From Aliagarivorans marinus DSM 23064 (GTDB taxonomy: Bacteria > Pseudomonadota > Gammaproteobacteria > Enterobacterales > Celerinatantimonadaceae), in NCBI RefSeq assembly GCF_000429485.1, contig NZ_KE386907.1:195096-259095 (forward strand): a stretch of 64,000 bases of DNA, given 5' to 3'. Made by a program: the position numbers and the translations under genes. The notes under the pieces were generated by a model that had not been told where the DNA came from, made no database searches, and worked only from the letters and a program-made list of their open reading frames with translations. How positions within the stretch are numbered: position 1 is the first letter of the stretch; every line of letters begins with the position of its first letter. Shown here in pieces: positions 30,275 to 38,773 of this stretch.

Positions 30275-31774
30275 ATGTCAGCCAACAAGCCCTTACCTGA
30301 TGGACCGGATTGGACGTTTGACCTTCTGGAGGATTATCACCAGGCTATCGCCGAGGTAGCCAAGCTGTATCGCCTAGATACCTACCCCAACCAAATTGAG
30401 GTAATCACCGCCGAGCAGATGATGGATGCCTACTCTAGCGTGGGCATGCCCATTGGCTACAACCACTGGTCCTATGGCAAGAAGTTTATTCAAACCGAGC
30501 AGACCTATAAGCGCGGCCAGATGGGCTTGGCCTACGAGATTGTGATCAACTCCAGCCCATGTATCGCCTATTTAATGGAAGAGAACACCCTGCCGATGCA
30601 GGCGCTGGTAATGGCGCACGCCTGCTATGGCCACAACAGTTTCTTTAAGAACAACTACCTGTTTAAGACCTGGACCGACGCCAGCTCTATAATCGACTAC
30701 CTGGTGTTTGCCAAAAACTACATCAGTGAATGTGAAGCGCGCTATGGCGTTGATGAAGTGGAAGAAATCCTCGACTCCTGTCATGCACTTATGAATTACG
30801 GGGTGGATCGTTACAAACGCCCTACTCCAATCTCCATGGAAGAGGAAAAGAGCCGTCAACAAGCACGCACCGAGTACTTACAAAGCCAAATCAACGAGCT
30901 GTGGCGAACCATTCCGACCAAACAAAAAGATGAAACTCTGAAGTCGGTGAAGTTCCCGGCATCCCCTGAGGAGAACATTCTCTACTTTATCGAGAAAAAC
31001 GCGCCGCTGCTCGAGACCTGGCAGCGGGAGATCATCCGCATCGTGCGCAAGATCAGCCAGTACTTCTATCCGCAAAAACAAACTCAAGTGATGAACGAGG
31101 GTTGGGCCACCTTCTGGCATTACACCATCATGAATCACCTGTATGACCATGGACAGATCACCGAAAAAGTACTGCTGGAAGTGCTACATAGCCACACCTC
31201 AGTGGTAATGCAGCCGGAGTACAACAGCCCCTACTACAGCGGAATCAACCCCTACGCACTGGGTTTTGCAATGATGCGTGATATTCGCCGCATCTGCGAG
31301 CACCCAACCCCGGAAGACTGTCGTTGGTTCCCCGATATCGCAGGTAAGGACTGGCTAGAGACCCTGCACTTCGCCATGCATAACTTCAAAGATGAGTCGT
31401 TTATCGCTCAGTACTTATCACCGCAGGTTATCCGCGACTTTAAACTGTTTACCCTGCACGACGATGATAAGAAGCCCTATCTGGAGATCGACGCAATCCA
31501 CGATGAACAGGGCTATCAAGACATTCGCTCTGCCTTATCTGCCCAATACAACCTCAGTAACATTGAGCCGAATATTCAGGTGTACAATGTCGCGCTGCGC
31601 GGCGACCGTTCGCTGACTCTGCGCTACGTTCCCCATCAGGGAATACCTTTAGCCGATAGCTTAGATGAAGTGTTGAAGCATTTGCATAGATTGTGGGGCT
31701 TTGAAGTAGTACTTGAGCAAGTGAACCCCAGCGGGAAGGTGGAAATATTAGGGCGCTGTCCTCCAGCGCCCTAA
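30275..31774 (+). CDS. ycgB: SpoVR family protein (YcgB)
   Basis: Protein of the SpoVR/YcgB family, 499 aa, cytoplasmic. Family blocks visible include YQEMMDAYSSVGMPIGYNHWSYGKKF-type region (about 45-70), ACYGHNSFFKNNYLF (about 113-127) and NEGWATFWHYTIMNHLYD (about 274-291). The His/Glu-rich blocks suggest a metal site. Third gene of the stress set with prkA and yeaH. The last eleven codons encode RGRCPPAP-type residues and include a perfect hairpin that probably ends transcription. Confidence 0.94.
   Translation: MSANKPLPDGPDWTFDLLEDYHQAIAEVAKLYRLDTYPNQIEVITAEQMMDAYSSVGMPIGYNHWSYGKKFIQTEQTYKRGQMGLAYEIVINSSPCIAYLMEENTLPMQALVMAHACYGHNSFFKNNYLFKTWTDASSIIDYLVFAKNYISECEARYGVDEVEEILDSCHALMNYGVDRYKRPTPISMEEEKSRQQARTEYLQSQINELWRTIPTKQKDETLKSVKFPASPEENILYFIEKNAPLLETWQREIIRIVRKISQYFYPQKQTQVMNEGWATFWHYTIMNHLYDHGQITEKVLLEVLHSHTSVVMQPEYNSPYYSGINPYALGFAMMRDIRRICEHPTPEDCRWFPDIAGKDWLETLHFAMHNFKDESFIAQYLSPQVIRDFKLFTLHDDDKKPYLEIDAIHDEQGYQDIRSALSAQYNLSNIEPNIQVYNVALRGDRSLTLRYVPHQGIPLADSLDEVLKHLHRLWGFEVVLEQVNPSGKVEILGRCPPAP
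31748..31774. terminator. terminator-like hairpin inside the spoVR 3' end
   Basis: TTAGGGCGCTG (31748-31758), loop TCCTC, CAGCGCCCTAA (31764-31774): 11 perfect pairs that end exactly on the stop codon TAA. It lies between the convergent spoVR and fadR genes (7 bases apart). T-runs are weak (TATTT on the minus side, TCAAAACTT on the plus side), so stop efficiency is uncertain. Confidence 0.65.
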
Positions 31775-31781
31775 TCAAAAC

Positions 31782-32495
31782 TTAGTCTTCCATAATGTCA
31801 TTTGGCATGCGCTGGCGAACGCGCTGCCAGATGGCGCTACTTTCGATACCATAGCGACGCACTACTTGCAGGGTTTTGTCGTACTCACCTGAGCCGGCTA
31901 GCACGCCCAATTGGGTGTAGAAGTCATTGGCCAAGCGGCGTGCTTCTGGGTCGTCGAAGTAGTAGCTACCTACCGATTCGTACAAGCCTTTAAAGCCATT
32001 CAAAATCAGTGCGTACAAGGGGTTGCCAGAGGCAAACGCAAGGCCATGTAGCAGGGTGTAGTCAAACTCTGCATAGACCTTACCTTCCTGTGCTAGCTCG
32101 CTATGACGGGCAATCAACTCTTGGCTCTTCTCAGGGTTGTTTTTCAGTGCTGCACGAATAAAAATCACGCTAATGTTAGTGCGCGCAGAAAGCAGCTGCT
32201 CAAACAGCTCGGGTACTTGCTCTTTATCCAGCTTGGCGAGGGTTTCCAGGATATTAAGTCCAGCGGTTTCCCAGAAATTGTTCACTTTGGTGGGTTTACC
32301 ATGTTGAATGGTCAACCATCCATCACGTGCAAGGCGCTGCAGCACTTCACGCAAGGTGGTGCGAGTCACACCAATAAGCTCGGAGAGCTCACGCTCTGCG
32401 GGCAAAATGGAACCGGGCGCAAATCGGTTATTCCAGATTGATTCGATGATGTATTGTTCTGCAAAGCCTGCGGGGCTTTTTGCTTTTATTACCAT
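31782..32495 (-). CDS. fadR: Fatty acid metabolism regulator FadR
   Basis: GntR-family regulator that represses fatty acid degradation and activates unsaturated fatty acid synthesis; acyl-CoA releases it from DNA. The winged-helix part is [42 protein letters not shown] (about 19-61), followed by the all-helical acyl-CoA-binding domain. 237 aa is close to the 239 of E. coli. fadD is 6 kb away in the same window, a likely target. Its neighbours (spoVR, dsbB) match the E. coli order but nhaB is absent. Confidence 0.95.
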   Translation of the reverse strand: MVIKAKSPAGFAEQYIIESIWNNRFAPGSILPAERELSELIGVTRTTLREVLQRLARDGWLTIQHGKPTKVNNFWETAGLNILETLAKLDKEQVPELFEQLLSARTNISVIFIRAALKNNPEKSQELIARHSELAQEGKVYAEFDYTLLHGLAFASGNPLYALILNGFKGLYESVGSYYFDDPEARRLANDFYTQLGVLAGSGEYDKTLQVVRRYGIESSAIWQRVRQRMPNDIMED

Positions 32496-32532
32496 GCCTA
32501 GTTCTCTATTACCGCTGTGTTAATGCCCCGCG

Positions 32533-32579
32533 ATAATAGCAAAGCACTGTATAAAGCAAAAGCACTGGTCTGAACTCAA
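32533..32579 (-). promoter_or_regulatory. candidate fadR promoter and FadR-like operator
   Basis: On the minus strand: -35-like TTTGCT (32560-32555), 16 bases, extended -10 TGCTATTAT (32541-32533). Just upstream, the plus strand has CACTGGTCTGAACTCAA (32563-32579), which agrees with the FadR consensus AACTGGTCNGACCTGTT over its left half (ACTGGTCNGA). This suggests FadR control of its own gene or of dsbB. Mismatches in the right half keep confidence low. Confidence 0.4.
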
Positions 32580-32718
32580 ACCTTTGTAAGGCTATGTAAA
32601 GTTGTTTAATAGAGCTTGATCACGTCTTGTAACAAGCACTTAGCGCAGGTTAAAGTTGGCTTTCACAATAGCTCGCCCCGAGTGAGTATTTTTTGACCTG
32701 AATGTTAAGGTAATAAGG

Positions 32719-33237
32719 ATGTATCAGTTTCTAAGCGACATGCCCAAACAACGTTGGCCATGGTTGTTATTGGCGTTCTCCGCTTTTGCGCTAGAGCTTA
32801 CCGCCCTCTTCTTCCAATACGGTCTGAAGCTAGACCCATGCGTGATGTGTGTTTACGAGCGTACCGCGATGATGGGCGTGATGTTTGCGGGACTGTTGGG
32901 CGCCACCTTCCCGCGTTCTTGGCTGGTTAGGCTGGTGGGCTTTGGTTTGTGGATACCCAGCAGCATCTGGGGCTTGGATCTGGCCATTACCCATACCGAT
33001 TACCAACTTAACCCGAGCCCCTTTGCCACCTGCGACTTTTTCGCCAGCTATCCCAGCTGGTTCAAGCTAGATGTGTGGTTCCCAGCGGTGTTCAACCCCA
33101 ACGGCTTCTGTGATGAAATCGACTGGATCTTTATGGGGTGGACCATGCCGCAATGGCTGATTGTGGTGTTCGCCGTCTATCTCGGCTTGGCTGCTATCTT
33201 TAGCCTGCTTTCGGTTGTCAGCATCTTTAAGAAGTAA
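32719..33237 (+). CDS. dsbB: Disulfide bond formation protein DsbB
   Basis: Inner-membrane protein that re-oxidises DsbA and passes electrons to ubiquinone. Four helices are visible. The quinone-linked pair is CVMC (about 41-44, LDPCVMCVYER) and the second periplasmic pair is in SPFATCDFFASYP and NPNGFCDEIDW. 172 aa is normal. It stands next to fadR; in E. coli nhaB lies between them. Ends at a rho-independent terminator. Confidence 0.96.
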   Translation: MYQFLSDMPKQRWPWLLLAFSAFALELTALFFQYGLKLDPCVMCVYERTAMMGVMFAGLLGATFPRSWLVRLVGFGLWIPSSIWGLDLAITHTDYQLNPSPFATCDFFASYPSWFKLDVWFPAVFNPNGFCDEIDWIFMGWTMPQWLIVVFAVYLGLAAIFSLLSVVSIFKK

Positions 33238-33261
33238 CCTTCAAGTTATACGCGCCCACAA

Positions 33262-33285
33262 AAAAGCCGCTTAATGCGGCTTTTC
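33262..33285. terminator. bidirectional intrinsic terminator
   Basis: AAAAGCCGC, loop TTAAT, GCGGCTTTT: 9 pairs counting the A/T arms, between dsbB (plus) and ycgN (minus), with T-runs both ways. Confidence 0.9.
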
Positions 33286-33311
33286 TTTTATTACTTGCTA
33301 GAAGAGTTGGC

Positions 33312-33767
33312 TTACTCGCAGTCTTCAATCGGCCAGGTAACGATGTAGTCCTGCGCAGGGCCTCGCAGCTCACTTTCGCAAATCACCTTACCGCGGATCG
33401 ATGCGCCTGCCTGATGCATCTTGGACTTCTTACCTTTGTGTAGCAAAGGATGCCAACTCGGCAGGTCACGCCCCTCCACCAAACGGCGGTAGGCACAGGT
33501 GGTCGGCAGCCACTGAAAGGCTTCCATATCATCGAGGGTAATCTTTACGCAGTCGCTAACCTTGGCAAAGCGATTGGGATAGTCTGAACATTGGCAGGTT
33601 TTATTGTTCAGCAGCACACAAGCGATGTTGGTGAAGTACAGTTCATCGGTATCTTCATCGATTAGCTTGGACAAACAACACTTGCCACAGCCATCGCAAA
33701 GGGCTTCCCACTCCTGATCGTTCATCTGAGCCAGGGTTTTACTACGCCAAAATTCGGGTTCTAACAC
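33312..33767 (-). CDS. ycgN: YcgN family cysteine-rich protein (UPF0260)
   Basis: Cytoplasmic YkgJ/UPF0260 protein with a Cys cluster CDGCGKCCL (about 22-30) and CQCSDYPNRF (about 58-67), plus later Cys residues (SDCVKITL, TTCAYRRL) that suggest a zinc or iron-sulfur site. Role unknown. The start is a GTG directly after the ycgM stop (TAA GTG), so translation is coupled. 151 aa is normal. It belongs to the conserved ycgN-ycgM-mltB-ycgL group. Confidence 0.93.
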   Translation of the reverse strand: MLEPEFWRSKTLAQMNDQEWEALCDGCGKCCLSKLIDEDTDELYFTNIACVLLNNKTCQCSDYPNRFAKVSDCVKITLDDMEAFQWLPTTCAYRRLVEGRDLPSWHPLLHKGKKSKMHQAGASIRGKVICESELRGPAQDYIVTWPIEDCE

Positions 33768-34439
33768 TTACACTACTCGGGTCTGCATGGAAATCTCACC
33801 CACTTGCAATTTGATGTCATCACCAACCTGCAAGGGGCCTACGCCTGCGGGCGTGCCTGTGAACAGCACGTCGCCGGGCGCAAGGGTAAAGCAGTGTGAG
33901 GCCTGTGACAACAAGGTTGCAATAGAACGCAGCAATTGCCGCGTATTTCCTTGTTGACGAAGCTCGCCATTGCAGTGAAGCTGCAAATCCATCTCAGCAA
34001 GCGCCCGCAACGCCTCTTTAGAATCGACCAGCACAAACGCCGATATCGCAGCACTGCCGTCGAAGGCTTTCGACCGCTCCCAGGGATGACCGCGCTGCTT
34101 AAGCTCTGCTTGCACGTCCCGCAAGGTCAGGTCCAAGCCGGCGGCATAGCCCACAATCGCTTGCAGGCACTCTTCCTCAGAGGCATTGGTCAGCGCTTTG
34201 CCAAGCAACACCACGAGTTCCAGCTCAAAATGCACCGCACCTTGATTCCTGGGTATTGCGAGTTGCTCCGATAAACCGACAAACGCACTGAGCGGTTTGA
34301 TAAAGAACATCGCTTCGCTGACAGGCGCGCCGCCCATTTCCTGCATATGTGCAAGGTAGTTTTGCCCAACGCACACCGCTTTTTGCGGTGTTGGCAGCGC
34401 TAAGTGATCGTCGAAAAAGTGGTGCTGATAGGCAGCCAT
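33768..34439 (-). CDS. ycgM: Fumarylacetoacetate hydrolase family protein (YcgM)
   Basis: FAH-fold isomerase/hydrolase of 223 aa, possibly acting on oxaloacetate or acylpyruvates. The family motifs are CVGQNYLAHMQEMG near the start, FELELVVLLGKAL with metal-binding Glu, and KAFDGSAAISAFV; the C-terminus GDVLFTGTPAGVGPLQVGD is highly characteristic. It lies between ycgN and mltB, 1 and 1 bases from neighbours. The substrate is not settled by sequence. Confidence 0.93.
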   Translation of the reverse strand: MAAYQHHFFDDHLALPTPQKAVCVGQNYLAHMQEMGGAPVSEAMFFIKPLSAFVGLSEQLAIPRNQGAVHFELELVVLLGKALTNASEEECLQAIVGYAAGLDLTLRDVQAELKQRGHPWERSKAFDGSAAISAFVLVDSKEALRALAEMDLQLHCNGELRQQGNTRQLLRSIATLLSQASHCFTLAPGDVLFTGTPAGVGPLQVGDDIKLQVGEISMQTRVV

Positions 34440-34440
34440 A

Positions 34441-35409
34441 TTACATCACCGGTGGGTACGCGATAGCATCCGACAGATAGCCAACTGCAGAGACAAAGTA
34501 GTAGCTACGATTCCAGCGCATCAGGGTACGGTAGTTATCGTAAGCCAAGTACACCCGTCCCTCGATGCCATCCGGCGCAACCACTGAGGCCATCAAGTCT
34601 CGCTGCGGCAAGTCATTGCCATCCATGCGGCGCACGCCTAGGTCTTGCAGATCTGACAAGCTAAGTTGCTTGTCTAGCCCCAACAAGTTCTGGTCGAATC
34701 CTTCCGGCAATCGTACCTGACGTCCCCAAGTCTGATCGTCATTCCAACCGTGGGAATGAAGGTAGTTAGCCGCAGATGCCAAGGCGTCATCGGTATTGCC
34801 CCAAATATCTTGTTTGCCATCGCCACTTTGATCCACGGCATAGGCCAAGAACGAGCTTGGCATAAACTGCACCTGCCCCATCGCGCCCGCCCACGAGCCT
34901 TTCATGTTGTCGATGGAGATATGCTGTTGTTCCAAAATCTTGAGCGCATCCATTAGCTGGTTAGAGAAGAACTCCTCGCGACGCCCTTCGAACGCCATGG
35001 TCGATAGCGCCGACACCACGTTGTAGTTGCCCATATAGCGACCAAAGTTGGACTCTACGCCCCACAAGGCCACCACAAAGCGCGGTTGAACCTGATACTT
35101 CTCTGCGATTTGCTCTAACACTGGATAGTGTTTCTTATACAGCGCTCGCGCCTGCTGCACCTTCCATTTAGGCACCGCGCGAGGAATATACTCATCCAGC
35201 GTGAGCTTCTTTTCGGGTTGGTTACGGTCAGCCGAGATTGCCCGTGGCACATACTCGGCTTGCGCCAAGGCGGCGCGACTGATCTCTTGGGAAATACCGG
35301 CCTCATCAGCACGCTGCTGTAAGGTCTCGAGGTAGGCTTGAAAATCGGCGTTGGCACTCAGGTTTAGGCTAAAACTGCAGCCCGCCAGCAAAAGGAATCG
35401 TTTGATCAC
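34441..35409 (-). CDS. mltB: Membrane-bound lytic murein transglycosylase B
   Basis: Lipoprotein that cleaves peptidoglycan glycan strands with formation of 1,6-anhydro muropeptides. The lipobox is LLAGC (Cys at about 11) after MIKRFLLL. The catalytic Glu is in ALWGVESNFGRYMGNYNV (about 116-135), followed by the family pattern GSWAGAMGQVQFMPSSFLAYAVDQSGDGKQDIW. 322 aa is somewhat shorter than the E. coli 361 aa. The start overlaps the ycgL stop (ATGA), so the two are coupled. Confidence 0.95.
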   Translation of the reverse strand: MIKRFLLLAGCSFSLNLSANADFQAYLETLQQRADEAGISQEISRAALAQAEYVPRAISADRNQPEKKLTLDEYIPRAVPKWKVQQARALYKKHYPVLEQIAEKYQVQPRFVVALWGVESNFGRYMGNYNVVSALSTMAFEGRREEFFSNQLMDALKILEQQHISIDNMKGSWAGAMGQVQFMPSSFLAYAVDQSGDGKQDIWGNTDDALASAANYLHSHGWNDDQTWGRQVRLPEGFDQNLLGLDKQLSLSDLQDLGVRRMDGNDLPQRDLMASVVAPDGIEGRVYLAYDNYRTLMRWNRSYYFVSAVGYLSDAIAYPPVM

Positions 35410-35702
35410 CTTTTACCCTCCTTTTTTTGTTTTTCTTGCTTATGTTGCTTGTGTTGTTTGAGGTGGTCAATCGGAGGAGGAGGCAGTTGAAGGTGGTAGC
35501 CTTGATCGCTAAGAGAGTCTGCCAATTCATCGATTGTGACCTGCACCAAATCCTTTTCCGGGCGCTTGGCCATTAGCATTACCAGCTCTAATTGGCCGAG
35601 TAATGTCAGTAGTTCCTGAGGAACCTTGGAGAAATCGTCCTTTTTCTCGACATACAAATAGGTTTGTTGCTTTTTGAGGCTTTTATAGACTGCACAGAAC
35701 AT
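35406..35702 (-). CDS. ycgL: YcgL domain protein
   Basis: Small cytoplasmic alpha/beta protein of the YcgL family: MFCAVYKSLKKQQTYLYVEKKDDFSKVPQELL matches the family N-terminus. A hydrophilic Lys/Gln/His tail follows (HLKQHKQHKQEKQKKEGKR). ATG at 35702 is the start; an extra TTG codon ahead is in frame. It overlaps mltB by four bases. Role unknown; next to min genes in most gammaproteobacteria. Confidence 0.94.
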   Translation of the reverse strand: MFCAVYKSLKKQQTYLYVEKKDDFSKVPQELLTLLGQLELVMLMAKRPEKDLVQVTIDELADSLSDQGYHLQLPPPPIDHLKQHKQHKQEKQKKEGKR

Positions 35703-35812
35703 CAAATAACTAGTATCCTTGGGAACTCAGGCTTGAATCAAAAAAACTATAACAGAGTCATTTGTAAACATCATGACTAATCATCGCTAAGCGCAGCAGA
35801 AAGGACCCGCAG

Positions 35813-36505
35813 TTGCAAACATCACCGGATATCGAATTTAAAGGCACTGGCTTCACCCTTACCGTGATTAAGCTAGGCAGCAACAGCTTGGACGCGCTTC
35901 AAAACATACTTATGGATAAGATTGCCAAGGCGCCCCACTTTTTCAATTGTGCACCGGTGGTCGTCGATGTATCACAAGCCGATGATGAACTAGATTTTGT
36001 CCAGCTCAAAGAGGTGGTCGAGGGACAAGATTTTGTCCCGGTTGGTGTCACAGCCTGTCGCAACCAACAGCAAAAGGACTCGGCACGTAGTGCGGGCTTA
36101 GCTGTGATGACAGCGGGTGCGCTGCAAAGTGAGAGCCGACCTGCAAACCCGCCCACTCCAGCTCCTCAATCCGCCAACTCAGCCACAAAAGTTGTCCATG
36201 GCCATGTACGCTCCGGCCAGCAAGTTTATGCTGATAGCGGCGATTTGGTCATCGTCGGCTCGGTCAGTAATGGCGCAGAGGTAATCGCCGACGGTGATAT
36301 TCATATCTATGGCGCACTGCGCGGACGCGCGATTGCGGGTGCCAAAGGGATTAAACAAGCCAAGATTTTTTGTCAGGACCTGCAAGCAGAATTAGTCTCT
36401 ATTGCGGGCACCTATTTATTAAATGAACAGATGGTCGAGTCCCTAGCTCGCGCCAGTCTTGTTCATATTGAACAAGACAAGCTAGTGATTCGCTCACTGG
36501 CTTAG
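35813..36505 (+). CDS. minC: Septum site-determining protein MinC
   Basis: FtsZ-assembly inhibitor. N-terminal MinC-N domain (1-90, FKGTGFTLTVIKL), a variable linker rich in Pro/Ala/Ser (about 105-122), then a C-terminal beta-helix domain with VVHGHVRSGQQVYADSGDLVIVG and the VNGAEVIADGDIHIYG repeat that binds MinD. The start is TTG at 35813 with AAAGGA ahead; no better ATG exists. 230 aa is normal. Divergent from ycgL. Confidence 0.95.
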   Translation: MQTSPDIEFKGTGFTLTVIKLGSNSLDALQNILMDKIAKAPHFFNCAPVVVDVSQADDELDFVQLKEVVEGQDFVPVGVTACRNQQQKDSARSAGLAVMTAGALQSESRPANPPTPAPQSANSATKVVHGHVRSGQQVYADSGDLVIVGSVSNGAEVIADGDIHIYGALRGRAIAGAKGIKQAKIFCQDLQAELVSIAGTYLLNEQMVESLARASLVHIEQDKLVIRSLA

Positions 36506-36530
36506 TTACACATTAAAATAAGGATTTCCC

Positions 36531-37343
36531 ATGTCTAAAGTGGTAGTTGTTACCTCCGGTAAAGGTGGCGTCGGAAAAACCACCTCCAGTGCCGCCATCG
36601 GCACTGGCTTAGCATTAAGCGGCTTTAAAACCGTTATCATCGATTTTGATATTGGCCTACGTAACCTCGATCTGATTATGGGTTGTGAGCGTCGAGTGGT
36701 GTATGACTTTGTTAACGTCATCAAAGGCGAGTCAAACCTCAACCAAAGCCTGATTAAAGACAAGCGCGTCGATAACCTTTACGTGCTTCCTGCCTCGCAA
36801 ACCCGCGACAAAGACGCGCTTACCAAAGAAGGCGTGCAAACTGTACTGAATAACCTGCGCGATATGGAGTTCGACTTCATCATCTGCGACTCACCAGCAG
36901 GCATCGAGACTGGCGCAATTATGGCGCTCTACTTCGCCGACGAAGCGATTATCACCACCAACCCAGAAGTAAGCTCGGTTCGCGACTCTGACCGCATTTT
37001 GGGCATGCTTAGTAGCAAATCCCAGCGAGCAGAGCAAGGGCTCGAGCCTGTGCGCGAACATCTGCTGCTCACCCGTTACGACCCAAGTCGGGTTAACCGC
37101 GGCGATATGTTAAGCGTGGAAGATGTTGAAGAGATCTTGGCGATCCCGCTGTTAGGTGTGATCCCAGAATCACAAGCCGTGCTAAAAGCCTCTAACTCTG
37201 GTGAGCCAGTTATTCTCGATGATGAGAGCGATGCAGGTAAGGCCTACCGTGACGCAGTAGATCGTTTATTAGGTAAGGAAGTGGATTTCCGTTTTCTGAC
37301 AGAAGAAAAGAAAGGCTTATTCAGCCGCCTATTTGGAGCATAA
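36531..37343 (+). CDS. minD: Septum site-determining ATPase MinD
   Basis: Membrane-binding ParA-type ATPase that recruits MinC and oscillates with MinE. Deviant Walker A is SGKGGVGKTTSS (10-21), with the second Lys at 16 typical; the Asp box is VIIDFDIGLRN and Walker B-like VICDSPAG; the C-terminal amphipathic helix (KKGLFSRLFGA) is the membrane anchor. 270 aa is normal. Confidence 0.98.
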   Translation: MSKVVVVTSGKGGVGKTTSSAAIGTGLALSGFKTVIIDFDIGLRNLDLIMGCERRVVYDFVNVIKGESNLNQSLIKDKRVDNLYVLPASQTRDKDALTKEGVQTVLNNLRDMEFDFIICDSPAGIETGAIMALYFADEAIITTNPEVSSVRDSDRILGMLSSKSQRAEQGLEPVREHLLLTRYDPSRVNRGDMLSVEDVEEILAIPLLGVIPESQAVLKASNSGEPVILDDESDAGKAYRDAVDRLLGKEVDFRFLTEEKKGLFSRLFGA

Positions 37344-37346
37344 GTC

Positions 37347-37607
37347 ATGTCGTTATTGGATTATTTTCGTCAGAGCAAACCGGAAGCTACCGCTAAGCAA
37401 GCCAAAGAACGACTGCAGATCATCGTGGCCCACGAGCGCAATCAGCGCAATGGGCCTGATTACCTGCCCGATCTGCAGCGTGACATCTTGGAAGTGATCA
37501 AGAAGTACGTTGCGGTTGAGCAGGATGATGTAAAGGTGAGTCTGGATAACCGCAGCGAGGAGCTCAGCGTATTAGAGCTCAACATCACCCTGCCAGATAA
37601 CCGCTAG
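37347..37607 (+). CDS. minE: Cell division topological factor MinE
   Basis: Small protein that stimulates MinD ATPase and confines division inhibition to the poles. [32 protein letters not shown] holds the membrane-targeting and MinD-binding helix; the C-terminal part forms the dimer strand. 86 aa is normal. Three bases after minD; ends one base from rnd on the other strand. Confidence 0.97.
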   Translation: MSLLDYFRQSKPEATAKQAKERLQIIVAHERNQRNGPDYLPDLQRDILEVIKKYVAVEQDDVKVSLDNRSEELSVLELNITLPDNR

Positions 37608-37608
37608 G

Positions 37609-38736
37609 CTATACGTCCAACTCCGCTAACGGCCCTTCCATTAGCGTTTTACGCCAGCCACATAGCACTTGTGGCTGGTTTTCCACGCGCCCTTCCCAAT
37701 GCCAACGTAAGTACTCGTGCATCAGCTTCTTGGTGGCCAGCATGTCCTCCGGAATGCCTTTTTCCGCCGCGATACCCGCAATCATCTCTCGGAACGCTTT
37801 CATGGCGGGCTTGTAGTTGGGGTAATCAACCATCCGTTTAACCTTCTCAGGATAATCGCTCGCCTCAGTTTGCAGGCCGTGCTTAATCAGCTTTATCAAG
37901 CGGTTGCCATGGATCTTCACTTCCATCGGTGGTAGCCCCATCGCTTGTAACTGGGTAAAGTTGTTCGGCTGCTTGCGCGCAAGCTCCCACAGCGAGTCGC
38001 CCTTCACTACATTATTCAGCGCCAGATCGCGGCGCTCGGCTTCAAGCACACGCCAGGTAGCCATTGGCTTTAACACCGCCAGTTGCTGTGAGGATAGACG
38101 CCAGATGTTCTTCACATCCAGATAGGCTAGCTCAGGGTCATTCTTAAGCAGCTTGGCGTCGGCCATGCGTTGGCTCTCTTCGATAGCTGCAGACCACCAG
38201 CCAGCATCTTGCAGCTGAGCTTTAAGCTCTTGATAGGCGGGCAACAGATAGATCACATCCTGCGCTGCATAATTGAGCTGGGCTTGGGTAAGCGGACGCG
38301 CTAACCAATCGGTACGCGCTTCACCTTTATCGACTTGCACCGACAAGAAGTGCTCCACAAAACGCTGGAAGCCCATGCTCGCACCATGTTCGAGGAAGGC
38401 GGCCCCTAGTTGGGTGTCGAACACACTTAAGCCAAACCCACCAGCCAAACGGTTAATAATCTCAAGGTCTTCGTTAAAGGCGTGCAAAATCCAGTGATGA
38501 CGGCGTAACAGCTGCCACATGTCAGTCAGGTCGAGCGTAGTTGGGTCAACCAAATAGCAGGTCTCGCCATCAAATACCTGTAACAAACCCAATTTGGCGA
38601 AGTAGGTACGGGTGCGAATAAACTCGGTATCAAGCGCCAGCAAAAGCGGCTCAGGCGATTGGAGTAAACGTAGCAGAGGCGCTAATTGCGCCTCTGTTTC
38701 AATAAGTTGGTAGCTGTGGTCTGTCAACGCAGCCAC
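37609..38736 (-). CDS. rnd: Ribonuclease D
   Basis: 3'-to-5' exoribonuclease that trims tRNA precursors. DEDD motifs are LALDTEFIRTRTYF (Exo I, DTE), HAFNEDLEIINRL (Exo II) and NYAAQDVIYLLP (Exo III, Asp), followed by two HRDC domains (VVKGDSLWELARKQPNNFTQL). 375 aa is the E. coli length. In E. coli, rnd lies next to fadD, as here. Confidence 0.96.
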   Translation of the reverse strand: MAALTDHSYQLIETEAQLAPLLRLLQSPEPLLLALDTEFIRTRTYFAKLGLLQVFDGETCYLVDPTTLDLTDMWQLLRRHHWILHAFNEDLEIINRLAGGFGLSVFDTQLGAAFLEHGASMGFQRFVEHFLSVQVDKGEARTDWLARPLTQAQLNYAAQDVIYLLPAYQELKAQLQDAGWWSAAIEESQRMADAKLLKNDPELAYLDVKNIWRLSSQQLAVLKPMATWRVLEAERRDLALNNVVKGDSLWELARKQPNNFTQLQAMGLPPMEVKIHGNRLIKLIKHGLQTEASDYPEKVKRMVDYPNYKPAMKAFREMIAGIAAEKGIPEDMLATKKLMHEYLRWHWEGRVENQPQVLCGWRKTLMEGPLAELDV

Positions 38737-38746
38737 TCCTCAAGAA

Positions 38747-38763
38747 AGCAGGATTTGCCTGCT
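38747..38763 (-). terminator. weak terminator between fadD and rnd
   Basis: AGCAGG (38747-38752), loop ATTTG, CCTGCT (38758-38763). On the minus strand the hairpin is followed by TTCTTG, a weak U-run. It lies between the fadD stop and the rnd start, so rnd may get part of its transcripts from fadD. Confidence 0.35.
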
Positions 38764-38773
38764 ATTTTAAGGG

